Origin: Polycladomyces zharkentensis
Lineage (GTDB): Bacteria > Bacillota > Bacilli > Thermoactinomycetales > JIR-001
DNA length: 64,000 nt
Direction of reading: 5' to 3'
Assembly: GCF_016938855.1 (NCBI RefSeq)
Contig: NZ_JAFHAP010000017.1
Coordinates: 765 to 64,764, forward strand
Shown here: positions 17,181-25,666 of the stretch, one piece after another
How positions within the stretch are numbered: position 1 is the stretch's first letter
How the letters are laid out: each line of letters opens with the position of its first letter
Translations under genes and position numbers: made by a program
Notes under the pieces: model-generated
Seen by the model: only the letters and a program-made list of their open reading frames with translations
What the model was told of the DNA's origin: nothing
Database searches by the model: none

Positions 17181-18977
17181 ATGCGGATTTTCCGGGAACT
17201 TGGGTGGTTTTTCCGTCAGGAGAAAAGGAGTTACGCCATCGGCGTGTTGACGCTGTTTTTCGTCGCATTGTTGGAACTGTTTCCTCCCTATGTGATCGGC
17301 GTCATCGTCGATGCCATCGAAAGCGGGACGCTGACTTCCGGTATGATCGGGTTATGGATGACATTGCTTGCATTGTCCGGGGTGCTGATCTATATCTTGC
17401 GGTACGTCTGGCGGGTCATGTTGTTCGGGGCGTCGATGCGTCTGGGCAAATGGTTGCGTGAACGGTTGTATCAGCATTTCACGTCTATGCCGCCGTCCTT
17501 TTTTCACCGCAGACGAACAGGCGACTTGATGGCGCATGCCACCAACGACGTAAGCGCTGTGGAGCAAACGGTGGGCGAGGGCGTACTGACTTTGGTGGAT
17601 TCGCTGACTTTGGGCGGTCTGGTGGTTTGTACGATGGCATTCACCATTCACTGGAAACTGACGCTGATCGCCTTGTTACCGTTGCCTGTAATGGCGTGGG
17701 CTGTCAGCCATTACGGCCGGTTGCTGCATGAGCGGTTTCACCGGGCGCAGGCGGCGTTCTCCACGATGAACGACAAAGTGCAGGAAAACATCTCCGGCGT
17801 GCGGGTGATCAAGGCGATGGGGCTGGAAGAAGCGGAGACGGAGGCGTTTCGTCGGCTGACCCGCGACGTGGCGGACAAAAATATTGCAGTGGCCCGGGTG
17901 GATGCCTTGTTTGAGCCTACCATCTCGGGGATCGTCGGTTTTTCGTTTTTTCTGACGGTGGCAGTCGGTGCTTATTACGTCGTACAAGGTGAGATCACCG
18001 TCGGTGAGCTGACCCAGTTTTCCATTTACCTGGGGCGGTTGATCTGGCCGTTGTTGGCGTTCGGATGGCTGATCAACATCCTGGAGAGGGGAAGCGCTTC
18101 GTACGATCGGATTCGTTCCCTGCTGGAAGTGAAACCGGAGATTACCGACGAGCAGGCGAGATTGGACCGGATTTCCTCCACGGAAATGGAGGTGCACATC
18201 AACTCTTTCACCTACCACGGACAAACCTCCCCAGCGTTGCAACAGATACATTTACATGTAAGGCCCGGCCAAACTGTAGGGGTGGTGGGCAAGACGGGCA
18301 GCGGGAAATCCACGTTGCTTCGCTTGTTGCTCAGGGAGTGGGATGTGACGGACGGTGTCATCCGGTTGGGTGGACATCCCTTGTCTGCCTACCGATTGGA
18401 AGTCCTGAGGGGAATTATCGGTTATGTGCCGCAGGATCACTTCCTTTTTTCGACTACCGTTGCGGAGAACATCGCTTTCGGCAAACCGGAAGCCACGCAG
18501 GAGGAAATCGAGAATGTGGCCCGGTTGGCCAGTATTCACGAGGATATACTCCGGCTTGACCGCGGCTACGAAACAGTAGTGGGTGACCGTGGTGTCACCT
18601 TATCCGGTGGACAAAAGCAACGGATTTCCATCGCCCGCGCACTGTTGCGCGATCCGGCCATTTTGATCCTCGACGACGCTTTATCCGCTATGGATGCGGA
18701 GACCGAGCAAAACATCCTGCAAGCGCTCCGCCGATACCGGACCGATCGGACTACCTGGATTGCCGCCCATCGGATGAGTGCGGTTGAACATGCAGACCTG
18801 ATTCTTGTCCTGGACGGCGGAAAAATCGCGGAATTCGGCACACATGAGGAGTTGATGGCCCAAAACGGATGGTATGCAATGATGTATCGACGGCAGCAGT
18901 TGGAGTTGCTGGTGGAGAAGGGAGGAAAGGAGAATGGTCGCCCGTCGTCTGTTTCGATATCTCCGACCTCATCGTAA
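17181..18977 (+). CDS. bmrC: heterodimeric multidrug ABC exporter subunit, BmrC-like
   Basis: About 598 residues: a six-helix exporter membrane domain (1-320) and an ATPase domain (330-590). Visible are Walker A GKTGSGKSTLL, signature LSGGQKQRISIARAL, Walker B AILILDD followed by A rather than E (DDALSAMD), and H-loop IAAHRMSA. The D in place of the catalytic Glu after Walker B fits the degenerate-site subunit of heterodimers such as BmrCD. ATG 17181 follows GGGGGGAG. It overlaps the partner gene by 44 bp, implying translational coupling. Attenuation upstream suggests induction by translation inhibitors. Confidence 0.85.
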   Translation: MRIFRELGWFFRQEKRSYAIGVLTLFFVALLELFPPYVIGVIVDAIESGTLTSGMIGLWMTLLALSGVLIYILRYVWRVMLFGASMRLGKWLRERLYQHFTSMPPSFFHRRRTGDLMAHATNDVSAVEQTVGEGVLTLVDSLTLGGLVVCTMAFTIHWKLTLIALLPLPVMAWAVSHYGRLLHERFHRAQAAFSTMNDKVQENISGVRVIKAMGLEEAETEAFRRLTRDVADKNIAVARVDALFEPTISGIVGFSFFLTVAVGAYYVVQGEITVGELTQFSIYLGRLIWPLLAFGWLINILERGSASYDRIRSLLEVKPEITDEQARLDRISSTEMEVHINSFTYHGQTSPALQQIHLHVRPGQTVGVVGKTGSGKSTLLRLLLREWDVTDGVIRLGGHPLSAYRLEVLRGIIGYVPQDHFLFSTTVAENIAFGKPEATQEEIENVARLASIHEDILRLDRGYETVVGDRGVTLSGGQKQRISIARALLRDPAILILDDALSAMDAETEQNILQALRRYRTDRTTWIAAHRMSAVEHADLILVLDGGKIAEFGTHEELMAQNGWYAMMYRRQQLELLVEKGGKENGRPSSVSISPTSS

Positions 18978-20676
18978 GGAGTTGGGGTGGGCAGTAGCAG
19001 CTTTGTTGGCGGCAACCGGTGCCAGTGTAGCCGGTCCGGTTTTGATCAAATGGTTTATCGACGATCATCTGACCCCCCGCAAACTGGATACAGAGGTATT
19101 GTGGGGGTTTGCCGCCGGTTATCTCGCCCTGTATGTGATTTCGGTCGTGTTAACCTATTTTCAACTGTTGTCGTTTCACCGGATCGCCCAATGGGTGGTA
19201 CAGCAACTGCGCGTTGACGTCTTTGCCAAAGTGCAGCGTCTGGGTCTGTCCTTTTTTGACCGTACGTCGGGCGGATCGCTGATTTCCCGCATCACCAATG
19301 ATACGGAAGCTGTGAAGGATCTGTTTGTCAGCGTCCTGTCCACGTTCATCCAAAACATCGTGTTTATCATCGGCGCGTTTGTCGCCTTGTTCGTGCTGGA
19401 TGTGAAATTGGCCGCCGCCTGTCTGATCATTTTGCCGCTTATCGGGGGCGTGATGCAGGCATACCGGCATTTCAGCGCCCTGTCATACCGTCGGGTGAGG
19501 CAAATGGTGAGCGAGATCAACGCCAAATTGAATGAAACGATCCAGGGCATGTCCATCATCCAGGCGTTTAGCCAGGAACGGCGGATGCGGCGGGAATTTG
19601 AGCGAAGCAGCATGGAATTGTACGGGGCACACATGCGTAACATCCGGTTGGCCGGACTGTTGCTTCGCCCTGCCGTTGATGCCATTTACCTCATCGCCTT
19701 GATCGTGGTATTGACGTTATTCGGCATTCGTTCGTTTGACGGGGTCGTGTCGATCGGGACGATGTATGCGTTTTTGAACCTGTTGGAACGGCTGTTTGAG
19801 CCGTTCATCCAGATTATGCTGAAGTTGTCGCAGGCGCAAAATGCGATCATCTCCGCCGAACGGGTATTTCAACTGTTGGACGAGGATCATCTGGCTCCTG
19901 TGAAAACGGGGAATGAAACACCTGTCATCACCCGTGGCAGAATTGAGTTTCGCAACGTGACGTTTTCCTACGACGGACAACAAGATGTTCTGCGTAACAT
20001 CTCATTCGCGGTGGAACCGGGACAAACTGTGGCACTGGTCGGACACACGGGTAGCGGCAAGAGTTCGATTATCAATCTGCTGATGCGGTTTTATCCGTTG
20101 CGGCAGGGGGAGATTCTCATCGACGGGGTTCCGCTCACCGCATATGACGACAAGGAACTGCGGCGTCAGATGGGATTGGTGTTACAGGACCCGTTTCTCT
20201 TTGTCGGTACGGTCAGGGAAAATATTCGAACGGGGGACCCCGATATAACGGACGAACGGGTGGAACAAGCGGCACGGTTTGTACAGGCAGACGCATTCAT
20301 CCGCCGGTTGCCCAAGGGATACGAAACGGAACTGGGAGAGCGGGGAGCCTCCCTGTCCAGCGGGCAACGGCAGTTGTTATCGTTTGCGCGGACCATGGCA
20401 CGGGAGCCGAAAATTCTGGTGTTGGATGAGGCAACCGCACATGTGGACACCGAAACGGAAGAGGCGATTCAACAGGCACTGCGGAACATGCGTCAGGGGA
20501 GAACGACGATTGCCGTTGCCCATCGGTTGTCCACCATCCAGGATGCCGATCTGATTCTGGTATTGCACCGGGGGGAGATTGTGGAGAGGGGCACTCATGA
20601 CGAGCTGATCGCCCGCAAAGGACTCTATTATAAGATGTATCTGTTGCAACAGGGCATGACAGAGCAAGTGGGTTAA
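18934..20676 (+). CDS. bmrD: heterodimeric multidrug ABC exporter subunit, BmrD-like
   Basis: A 580-residue half transporter. The membrane domain (1-320) includes LSFFDRTSGGSLISRITNDTEAVKDLF. The ATPase has Walker A GHTGSGKSSIINLL, Q-loop QMGLVLQDPFLF, signature LSSGQRQLLSFARTM, Walker B ILVLDEAT with the catalytic Glu, and H-loop AVAHRLSTI. The intact Glu here and Asp in the partner give one consensus and one degenerate ATP site. The signature reads LSSGQ rather than LSGGQ. ATG 18934 follows GGAGGAAAGGAG inside the 3' end of the partner gene. A hairpin ends the operon at 20685-20730. Confidence 0.87.
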   Translation: MVARRLFRYLRPHRKELGWAVAALLAATGASVAGPVLIKWFIDDHLTPRKLDTEVLWGFAAGYLALYVISVVLTYFQLLSFHRIAQWVVQQLRVDVFAKVQRLGLSFFDRTSGGSLISRITNDTEAVKDLFVSVLSTFIQNIVFIIGAFVALFVLDVKLAAACLIILPLIGGVMQAYRHFSALSYRRVRQMVSEINAKLNETIQGMSIIQAFSQERRMRREFERSSMELYGAHMRNIRLAGLLLRPAVDAIYLIALIVVLTLFGIRSFDGVVSIGTMYAFLNLLERLFEPFIQIMLKLSQAQNAIISAERVFQLLDEDHLAPVKTGNETPVITRGRIEFRNVTFSYDGQQDVLRNISFAVEPGQTVALVGHTGSGKSSIINLLMRFYPLRQGEILIDGVPLTAYDDKELRRQMGLVLQDPFLFVGTVRENIRTGDPDITDERVEQAARFVQADAFIRRLPKGYETELGERGASLSSGQRQLLSFARTMAREPKILVLDEATAHVDTETEEAIQQALRNMRQGRTTIAVAHRLSTIQDADLILVLHRGEIVERGTHDELIARKGLYYKMYLLQQGMTEQVG

Positions 20677-20684
20677 TCTGCTAG

Positions 20685-20730
20685 GGTGGCCTTTTTGCCA
20701 TGAACGAACCTGATGAGGAAAAAGGCCGCC
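20685..20730 (+). terminator. hairpin after the ABC exporter operon
   Basis: GGTGGCCTTTTT pairs with AAAAAGGCCGCC around a 22-nt loop. Confidence 0.55.
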
Positions 20731-20819
20731 CGGTACAGGATTGACTGAACGCACCCCAAACGCGAGGGCCATAACCCCGAATTTCCCGGATATGCCTTGT
20801 TGCAGTGTTTGCCACCATC

Positions 20820-20856
20820 ATTCCTACTTGATCAATCGGAATAATTGGCTTATATT
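20820..20856 (+). promoter_or_regulatory. promoter of tcyP with ATTCC/GGAAT inverted repeat
   Basis: TTGATC (20828-20833) and TATATT (20851-20856), 17 bp apart. ATTCC (20820-20824) and GGAAT (20838-20842) flank the -35 box. In Bacillus tcyP is repressed by CymR; whether this is a CymR site is untested. Confidence 0.4.
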
Positions 20857-20890
20857 TTGATTAATGCATGACGGAATATAGGAGGGTCTG

Positions 20891-22294
20891 ATGATGAGTG
20901 CTGTATGGGTTTTGGTGAACATTCTCTTGTTTCTGTTGATCATGTCAGGCTTGTATTGGATGCAAAAGAAACACATTTCCTTTTCTGTTCGCGTCTTCTC
21001 GGCACTGGGAGCCGGGATTGCAGTCGGCTTTGCCTTACCATACGTTTACGGTTCGGACTCTAAGATCCTGCAATCTTCAATAGACTGGTTCAGTATTGCC
21101 GGGAGCGGCTATGTCAAATTGCTGCAAATGGTGGTGATGCCGCTTGTCTTCCTGTCGATCCTGTCCGCTTTCACCAAATTGAAATTGGCGGGCAATACGG
21201 GGAATATCAGCGTGCTGATCATCGCGATTCTCGTAGGGACCACAGCCATTGCCGCGGCGATCGGAATCGCATCCGCCCTGGGGTTTCATCTGGAAGCCGT
21301 ACAAATCGATAAAGGTGACATGGAAATCAGCCGGGGCAAAGAACTGGAGCAAAAGTTCGGCGAGATTCAAGATCAGACCTTTCCGCAGAGGATTCTCGAA
21401 TTGTTGCCGGAAAACCCGTTTTTGGACTTCACTGGAGCCCGACCGACTTCAACGATTGCCGTGGTGATCTTTGCCGCGATCATCGGGATTGCTTTCTTGG
21501 GAGTCAAGCGGAAACATCCGGCACATGCCGAATTGTTTGCCAAAATGGTTGACGCCTTTCACTCCATCATCATGCGTGTGGTAACGCTCATTTTACGTTT
21601 GACGCCATACGGGGTATTCGCCATGATGACAAAAGCCGTCGCGACGACGGATGTCGCATCCGTTTTGAAGTTGGGCAAGTTTGTGATGGCATCTTATGTA
21701 GCCCTGATTCTGATGTTCTTGGTTCATCTGCTCTTTCTGACTGTCTCGAGACTCAATCCGATCACTTACGTAAAGAAAGTGCTGCCGGTTCTCACTTTTG
21801 CCTTTACATCACGTACAAGCGCAGGAACCTTGCCGCTGAATGTCGAGGTACAAACGAACAAATTGGGAGTGCCCGAAGGGATTGCCAACCTGGCCGGTTC
21901 ATTCGGACTTTCCATCGGACAAAACGGATGTGCCGGGATCTATCCCGCGATGTTGGCGGTCATGATCGCGCCAACAGTAGGCATCGATCCGTTCAACCCG
22001 TCTTTTATTGGGACTTTGATCGCAGTAGTGGCCATCAGTTCATTTGGTGTGGCCGGTGTAGGAGGGGGTGCTACGTTTGCCGCAATTCTGGTGCTCTCCA
22101 CCATGAACTTGCCTGTAGGCCTGGCCGGCTTGCTCATATCCGTTGAGCCGCTCATCGATATGGGGCGTACAGCCTTAAACGTGAGCGGAAGCATGATCGC
22201 AGGGCTGTTGACAAGCAAAGCGGTCAAAGAGCTCGATATCCATGTTTACAATGAAAAAGGTCAAGCAGAAGAAGCAACGACACTTCATGCTTGA
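20891..22294 (+). CDS. tcyP: L-cystine sodium symporter TcyP
   Basis: A 467-residue dicarboxylate/amino acid:cation symporter (DAACS family) with eight membrane helices and the re-entrant loops. LLQMVVMPLVFLSIL, TFAFTSRTSAGTLPLNVEVQ (the serine-rich hairpin) and GFGLSIGQNGCAGIYPAM-type transport motifs are visible. The N-terminal MQKKHISFSVRVFSALGAGIAVG matches Bacillus TcyP. It imports cystine across the membrane. Start ATG 20891 or 20894 follows GGAGGG. It is monocistronic, with its own promoter and a convergent terminator at 22296-22323. Confidence 0.88.
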   Translation: MMSAVWVLVNILLFLLIMSGLYWMQKKHISFSVRVFSALGAGIAVGFALPYVYGSDSKILQSSIDWFSIAGSGYVKLLQMVVMPLVFLSILSAFTKLKLAGNTGNISVLIIAILVGTTAIAAAIGIASALGFHLEAVQIDKGDMEISRGKELEQKFGEIQDQTFPQRILELLPENPFLDFTGARPTSTIAVVIFAAIIGIAFLGVKRKHPAHAELFAKMVDAFHSIIMRVVTLILRLTPYGVFAMMTKAVATTDVASVLKLGKFVMASYVALILMFLVHLLFLTVSRLNPITYVKKVLPVLTFAFTSRTSAGTLPLNVEVQTNKLGVPEGIANLAGSFGLSIGQNGCAGIYPAMLAVMIAPTVGIDPFNPSFIGTLIAVVAISSFGVAGVGGGATFAAILVLSTMNLPVGLAGLLISVEPLIDMGRTALNVSGSMIAGLLTSKAVKELDIHVYNEKGQAEEATTLHA

Positions 22295-22295
22295 A

Positions 22296-22323
22296 GAGGG
22301 CAACCGATTCCGCGGTTGCCCTC
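22296..22323. terminator. convergent terminator between tcyP and lipoprotein gene
   Basis: GAGGGCAACC and GGTTGCCCTC form a perfect 10-bp stem. Confidence 0.75.
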
Positions 22324-22340
22324 TCTATACAGATTTGTCT

Positions 22341-22808
22341 CTATTTCACTTCGACAAAAATGGTGCCGTGCAATTGATCGTTCACATAGGCGTCAAGCCG
22401 CCACATCCCTTTGGTGGGCAAAGTGATCAGAGAAGGTGAGGAAGCGGTCGCACCCCAAATTGGACCGTTGAGCGACTGGCCTGAAAGAACGGTTTTTTGA
22501 ATTCCTCGATCACTGGTTGCGATCACCTTGTAATCTTTTCCGATGATTTCATTCTCATTTCCCCAAAACAACCACATGTACTTTTGAGTTTGACCAGCGA
22601 TAAATGGAAAGTTTGTAACAGCCACTCGTCCCTTTTCACCAATCCACTGAACCGTGATACCGTTGCTGGTCACACTAAAAGTGGGGCTCGCTCGCCATTG
22701 TTTGGATAAAGCTTGCGTTGCTGCTTTTGGTTTTTTGTCAATCGTGACAGTTGATTCTGCATGGGTACACCCTGCAAGGAACAAAGACAAAAAAACGAAA
22801 ATTAACAA
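22341..22808 (-). CDS. lipoprotein, DUF4871-like
   Basis: About 155 residues starting LIFVFLSLFLAGCTH: a lipoprotein signal with lipobox LAGC. The mature part has SPTFSV, IGEKGRVAVTNFPFIAGQTQKYMWLFWGNE and KGMWRLDAYVND, the pattern of DUF4871 surface lipoproteins of Bacillus. The frame opens only at TTG 22808. The ribosome binding site AGGAG is 16 bp away and better placed for ATG 22817, which lies in another frame before a run of seven T. A one-base difference there (mutation or sequencing error) would restore a normal start. Confidence 0.65.
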   Translation of the reverse strand: MLIFVFLSLFLAGCTHAESTVTIDKKPKAATQALSKQWRASPTFSVTSNGITVQWIGEKGRVAVTNFPFIAGQTQKYMWLFWGNENEIIGKDYKVIATSDRGIQKTVLSGQSLNGPIWGATASSPSLITLPTKGMWRLDAYVNDQLHGTIFVEVK

Positions 22809-22978
22809 TAATCATGCAATTTATCAACTCCTGTGGTGAGATGAGGAAAAGATTCATGAACGCTTCCTGATTTTAACACAAAATGGGTTCCCTTTGTCAT
22901 CGAGTCGTCGAAGATCCAGGCAATAAAGAAATCGGCGGCTATTTTATTATGTTATTTTCGAATTATGCAAAAAACGCA

Positions 22979-23007
22979 TTGAAGAAAAACGAAAACGATG
23001 TTATGAT
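22979..23007 (+). promoter_or_regulatory. promoter of the sugar-acid operon
   Basis: TTGAAG (22979-22984) and TATGAT (23002-23007) with 17 bp between. Confidence 0.65.
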
Positions 23008-23018
23008 ACCTACAAAGA

Positions 23019-23051
23019 TTCACATATGCGAAATAAATTCACATATGTGAA
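23019..23051. promoter_or_regulatory. tandem IclR-type operators
   Basis: TTCACATATGCGAA (23019-23032) and the perfect palindrome TTCACATATGTGAA (23038-23051) start 19 bp apart, just downstream of the -10 box and ahead of the regulator gene. This position suits repression by the IclR protein encoded next. Confidence 0.6.
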
Positions 23052-23066
23052 TATGGAGGGACTCAC

Positions 23067-23816
23067 ATGTCGGTCAAATCGGCCGTACGCGTATTGCAGA
23101 TCTTTGAGTTGCTGATGGGTCATCCACAAGGCTTGAATATAAAGGAAATTGCAACCGCTTTAGGTTTTCCTCAAAGCAGTACATTTCATCTGGTGAAAAC
23201 GTTGCATGAGTACGGATACCTGTCACTGACCGATTTGAAAAAATACAAATTGGGGCCAAAGCTGATTCAGCTCGGAACCCGTTCGATGGAATCGATGGAT
23301 TTGTACCGAGATGCGCGGGTGCCGTTGGAGCGTTTGGCTGAACTGGTGAAAGAAACCGTTTTCATGGCGGTTTTGTTGGGAAATGAAATGGTTTATGTGG
23401 CCAAGGTAGACACGAATCGCTCAGTTCGGACAAGTGCTCAGATCGGTTCACGCAAACCGATGTATTGCACGGGACTCGGCAAAGTGATGTTGGCCTATTT
23501 GCCGGAAAACAAGCGGGACGAGATTTTGTCACGGACGCCGCTTAACCCGATCACGGAAAATACGATCACGGATCGCCAGGAGTTGGAATCGTGTTTGTCC
23601 CGGTATAGAGCGCAGGGTTATGCCATTGACAACGAGGAAAACGAAGAGGGCCTTTACTGTATTGCCGCGCCCGTCTTTGACGCGGCCGGGGAAGTGATCG
23701 CGGCGGTAAGTGTGGCCGGACCCAAAGAACGGATGAAAAAAAGGCATGATTATATCGTGTTTCATGTGAAAAATACGGCAAAAATGATCTCCAAAAAAAT
23801 GGGCTACCTTTCCTGA
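23067..23816 (+). CDS. IclR family transcriptional regulator of the sugar-acid operon
   Basis: 249 residues. The N-terminal winged helix-turn-helix reads VKSAVRVLQIFELL... GLNIKEIATALGFPQSSTFHLVKTL. The C-terminal IclR effector domain includes KPMYCTGLGKVMLAYLP and a late GLYCIAAPVFDAAGEVIAAVSVAG. It is the first gene of the operon and is preceded by two palindromes, so it probably represses its own operon until a 2-keto-3-deoxy sugar acid or galactonate binds. The effector is inferred from the neighbours. Confidence 0.87.
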   Translation: MSVKSAVRVLQIFELLMGHPQGLNIKEIATALGFPQSSTFHLVKTLHEYGYLSLTDLKKYKLGPKLIQLGTRSMESMDLYRDARVPLERLAELVKETVFMAVLLGNEMVYVAKVDTNRSVRTSAQIGSRKPMYCTGLGKVMLAYLPENKRDEILSRTPLNPITENTITDRQELESCLSRYRAQGYAIDNEENEEGLYCIAAPVFDAAGEVIAAVSVAGPKERMKKRHDYIVFHVKNTAKMISKKMGYLS

Positions 23817-23865
23817 ATTGCCGGTGGCAATGGGGTTTTGCCGGCCTTCAAAGGAGGAAAAGCGA

Positions 23866-24816
23866 GTGGATGTCGTGACCATTGGGGAAACCATGGTGTT
23901 GTTCACCCCAAAAAAGATGGGGTTGCTCCGATATGCCCGGGATTTTTCGCTCAGCATCGCCGGAGCGGAAAGCAATGTGGCGATCGGTCTTTCCCGGCTG
24001 GGTCATCGTGTCGGATGGATCAGTCAATTGGGGCAGGATGAGTTTGGCGAAGCGATTTTGGCAATGATGCGCGGGGAAGGCATCGACACCAGCCAAGTGC
24101 GAATGACGCCTCAAGCCCCCACGGGATTGATGTTTAAAGAATATGTACATAAAAAAGAATTGCGCGTCCATTATTACCGCAAACCCAGCGCTGCCAGTCT
24201 GATGGGTCCGGAACTTGTGAACGAGGAATATATCGCACAAGCGAAATACTTGCATCTCACGGGAATCACGCCTGCGTTGAGTGAAAGTTGCCGCGAGGCG
24301 GTGTTCCAGGCAATTCGGGTGGCAAAAAAACATGGCATCAAAGTGGTGTTTGACCCCAATTATCGTGCCAAGTTATGGGATGCGGACACGGCCAAAAGAG
24401 TGCTCGGGCAAATGGCCGCTCAAGCAGATATCGTGCTTCCCGGCTTGGATGAAGGGAAGTTGTTGGTCGGGGAGAATGACGCGGAAGCCATCGCTGAGCG
24501 CTTCATGGAGATGGGGGCCCAACTGGTTGTGGTGAAGCGGGGAGCAGCGGGAGCCTATTATCTGTCAAAACAGGGGTCAGGATATGTTCCGGGATTTCCG
24601 GTGGAGGAAGTGGTCGACCCGGTTGGTGCGGGAGATGGATTTGCTGCCGGTTTGTTGTCGGGCATGTTGGAAGGGTTGGAAGTGGCGGATGCGGTGAAAC
24701 GGGCCTGTGCAGTTGCCGCCATGGTGGTCATGGCTCAGGGAGATTATGAAGGACTGCCGCTTCGTGAAACGCTGCTGCGTTTTATGAATGGAAGCGGACA
24801 AGATGTGGTGAGGTGA
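23866..24816 (+). CDS. kdgK: 2-keto-3-deoxygluconate kinase (PfkB family)
   Basis: About 316 residues. PfkB signatures: an N-terminal VTIGETMVLFTP and AGAESNVAIGLSRLG, and the C-terminal DPVGAGDGFAAGLLSGML with the catalytic Asp of GAGD. LVVVKRGAAGAYYL precedes it. It phosphorylates 2-keto-3-deoxygluconate (or its galacto epimer) at C6. GTG 23866 follows AAGGAGG; upstream in-frame codons lack a site. It is followed after 5 bp by the aldolase that splits the product. Confidence 0.85.
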   Translation: MDVVTIGETMVLFTPKKMGLLRYARDFSLSIAGAESNVAIGLSRLGHRVGWISQLGQDEFGEAILAMMRGEGIDTSQVRMTPQAPTGLMFKEYVHKKELRVHYYRKPSAASLMGPELVNEEYIAQAKYLHLTGITPALSESCREAVFQAIRVAKKHGIKVVFDPNYRAKLWDADTAKRVLGQMAAQADIVLPGLDEGKLLVGENDAEAIAERFMEMGAQLVVVKRGAAGAYYLSKQGSGYVPGFPVEEVVDPVGAGDGFAAGLLSGMLEGLEVADAVKRACAVAAMVVMAQGDYEGLPLRETLLRFMNGSGQDVVR

Positions 24817-24821
24817 TTGGA

Positions 24822-25460
24822 ATGAGTATTGAGAAAATAAAGGAAAACGGAATTATTGCCATCATTCGCGGACACCGGCCGGAAGACATCGTTTCAATCG
24901 TAGGGGCCTTGCATGAGGGAGGCGTTCGAACCGTGGAGATCACCATGGACACCCCCGGCATTGGCGATGTGATCGAGCGTGTTTTGGCGGAATTCGGCCG
25001 GGAGATGCTGATTGGGGCGGGAACAGTGCTGGATCCGGAGTCGGCCCGGTTGGCGTTGATGGCTGGGGCTCGGTTCATCTTCTCCCCGTCGCTCAATGTG
25101 GAGACGATTCGCATGGCGAAACGGTATGGGGCCATCAGCATTCCGGGAGTGTTGACACCGACCGAGATCTTGACCGCTTACGAACAAGGGGCGGATGCGG
25201 TGAAAGTGTTTCCGATCAGTGTTTTGGGACCGGAGTATCTAAAGGCGGTTCGTGATCCATTGCCGCACATCCCGATCATTCCCACCGGCGGGATCACGCT
25301 CCACAATATCGGTGCGTATTTCCAAAATGGCGTCATCGCCGTTGGATTGGGCGGAGCGCTCGTCCCTAAAACGACGAGGGTGGATTCGGTCTATCTTCAG
25401 GAACTGAAGCGAAGGGCGGCGCAATTCGTTGATTCGGTCAGACAGGTACGACAGCCATGA
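24822..25460 (+). CDS. eda: KDPG/KHG (or KDPGal) aldolase
   Basis: About 212 residues, a class I aldolase of the KDPG family: IIAIIRGHRPED, TVEITMDTP (catalytic Glu), IGAGTVLD, the Schiff-base lysine in GADAVKVFP, and IIPTGGITLHNIGAY with VGLGGAL binding phosphate. It splits 2-keto-3-deoxy-6-phospho sugar acids into pyruvate and glyceraldehyde 3-phosphate. ATG 24822 overlaps the end of the ribosome binding context of the kinase gene. With the dehydratase and kinase it forms a complete route for an aldonate. Confidence 0.88.
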   Translation: MSIEKIKENGIIAIIRGHRPEDIVSIVGALHEGGVRTVEITMDTPGIGDVIERVLAEFGREMLIGAGTVLDPESARLALMAGARFIFSPSLNVETIRMAKRYGAISIPGVLTPTEILTAYEQGADAVKVFPISVLGPEYLKAVRDPLPHIPIIPTGGITLHNIGAYFQNGVIAVGLGGALVPKTTRVDSVYLQELKRRAAQFVDSVRQVRQP

Positions 25461-25666
25461 AGACTTTGCCAAGAGGGGGCGGGTAAACTTTCGTCCGACG
25501 GGTGACTTGGTCCCAAACTTCAGTGGGCAGAAACAAGAGGATACCAACCGAAAATGGATAGGGAGAATCCCTTTATCCGGGACAAAAACGACATATGGAG
25601 AGTGAATGTACCGGGATGCAAAAGCCCCAACACCCAACACGATTTCGGAAAAAGGAGTGAACGGAA
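25461..25666. other. 206-bp structured-looking gap inside the sugar-acid operon
   Basis: No coding signal. GC-rich start (GGGGGCGGG), then short self-complementary stretches (GGGAGAATCCC at about 25560-25570). AAAGGAG at 25650-25656 serves the dehydratase gene. Confidence 0.4.

Noticed and set aside
25461-25666. Possible riboswitch or group II intron fragment between the aldolase and dehydratase genes
   Set aside because: Some short stems but no recognisable conserved core of any known class; left as an unexplained gap.
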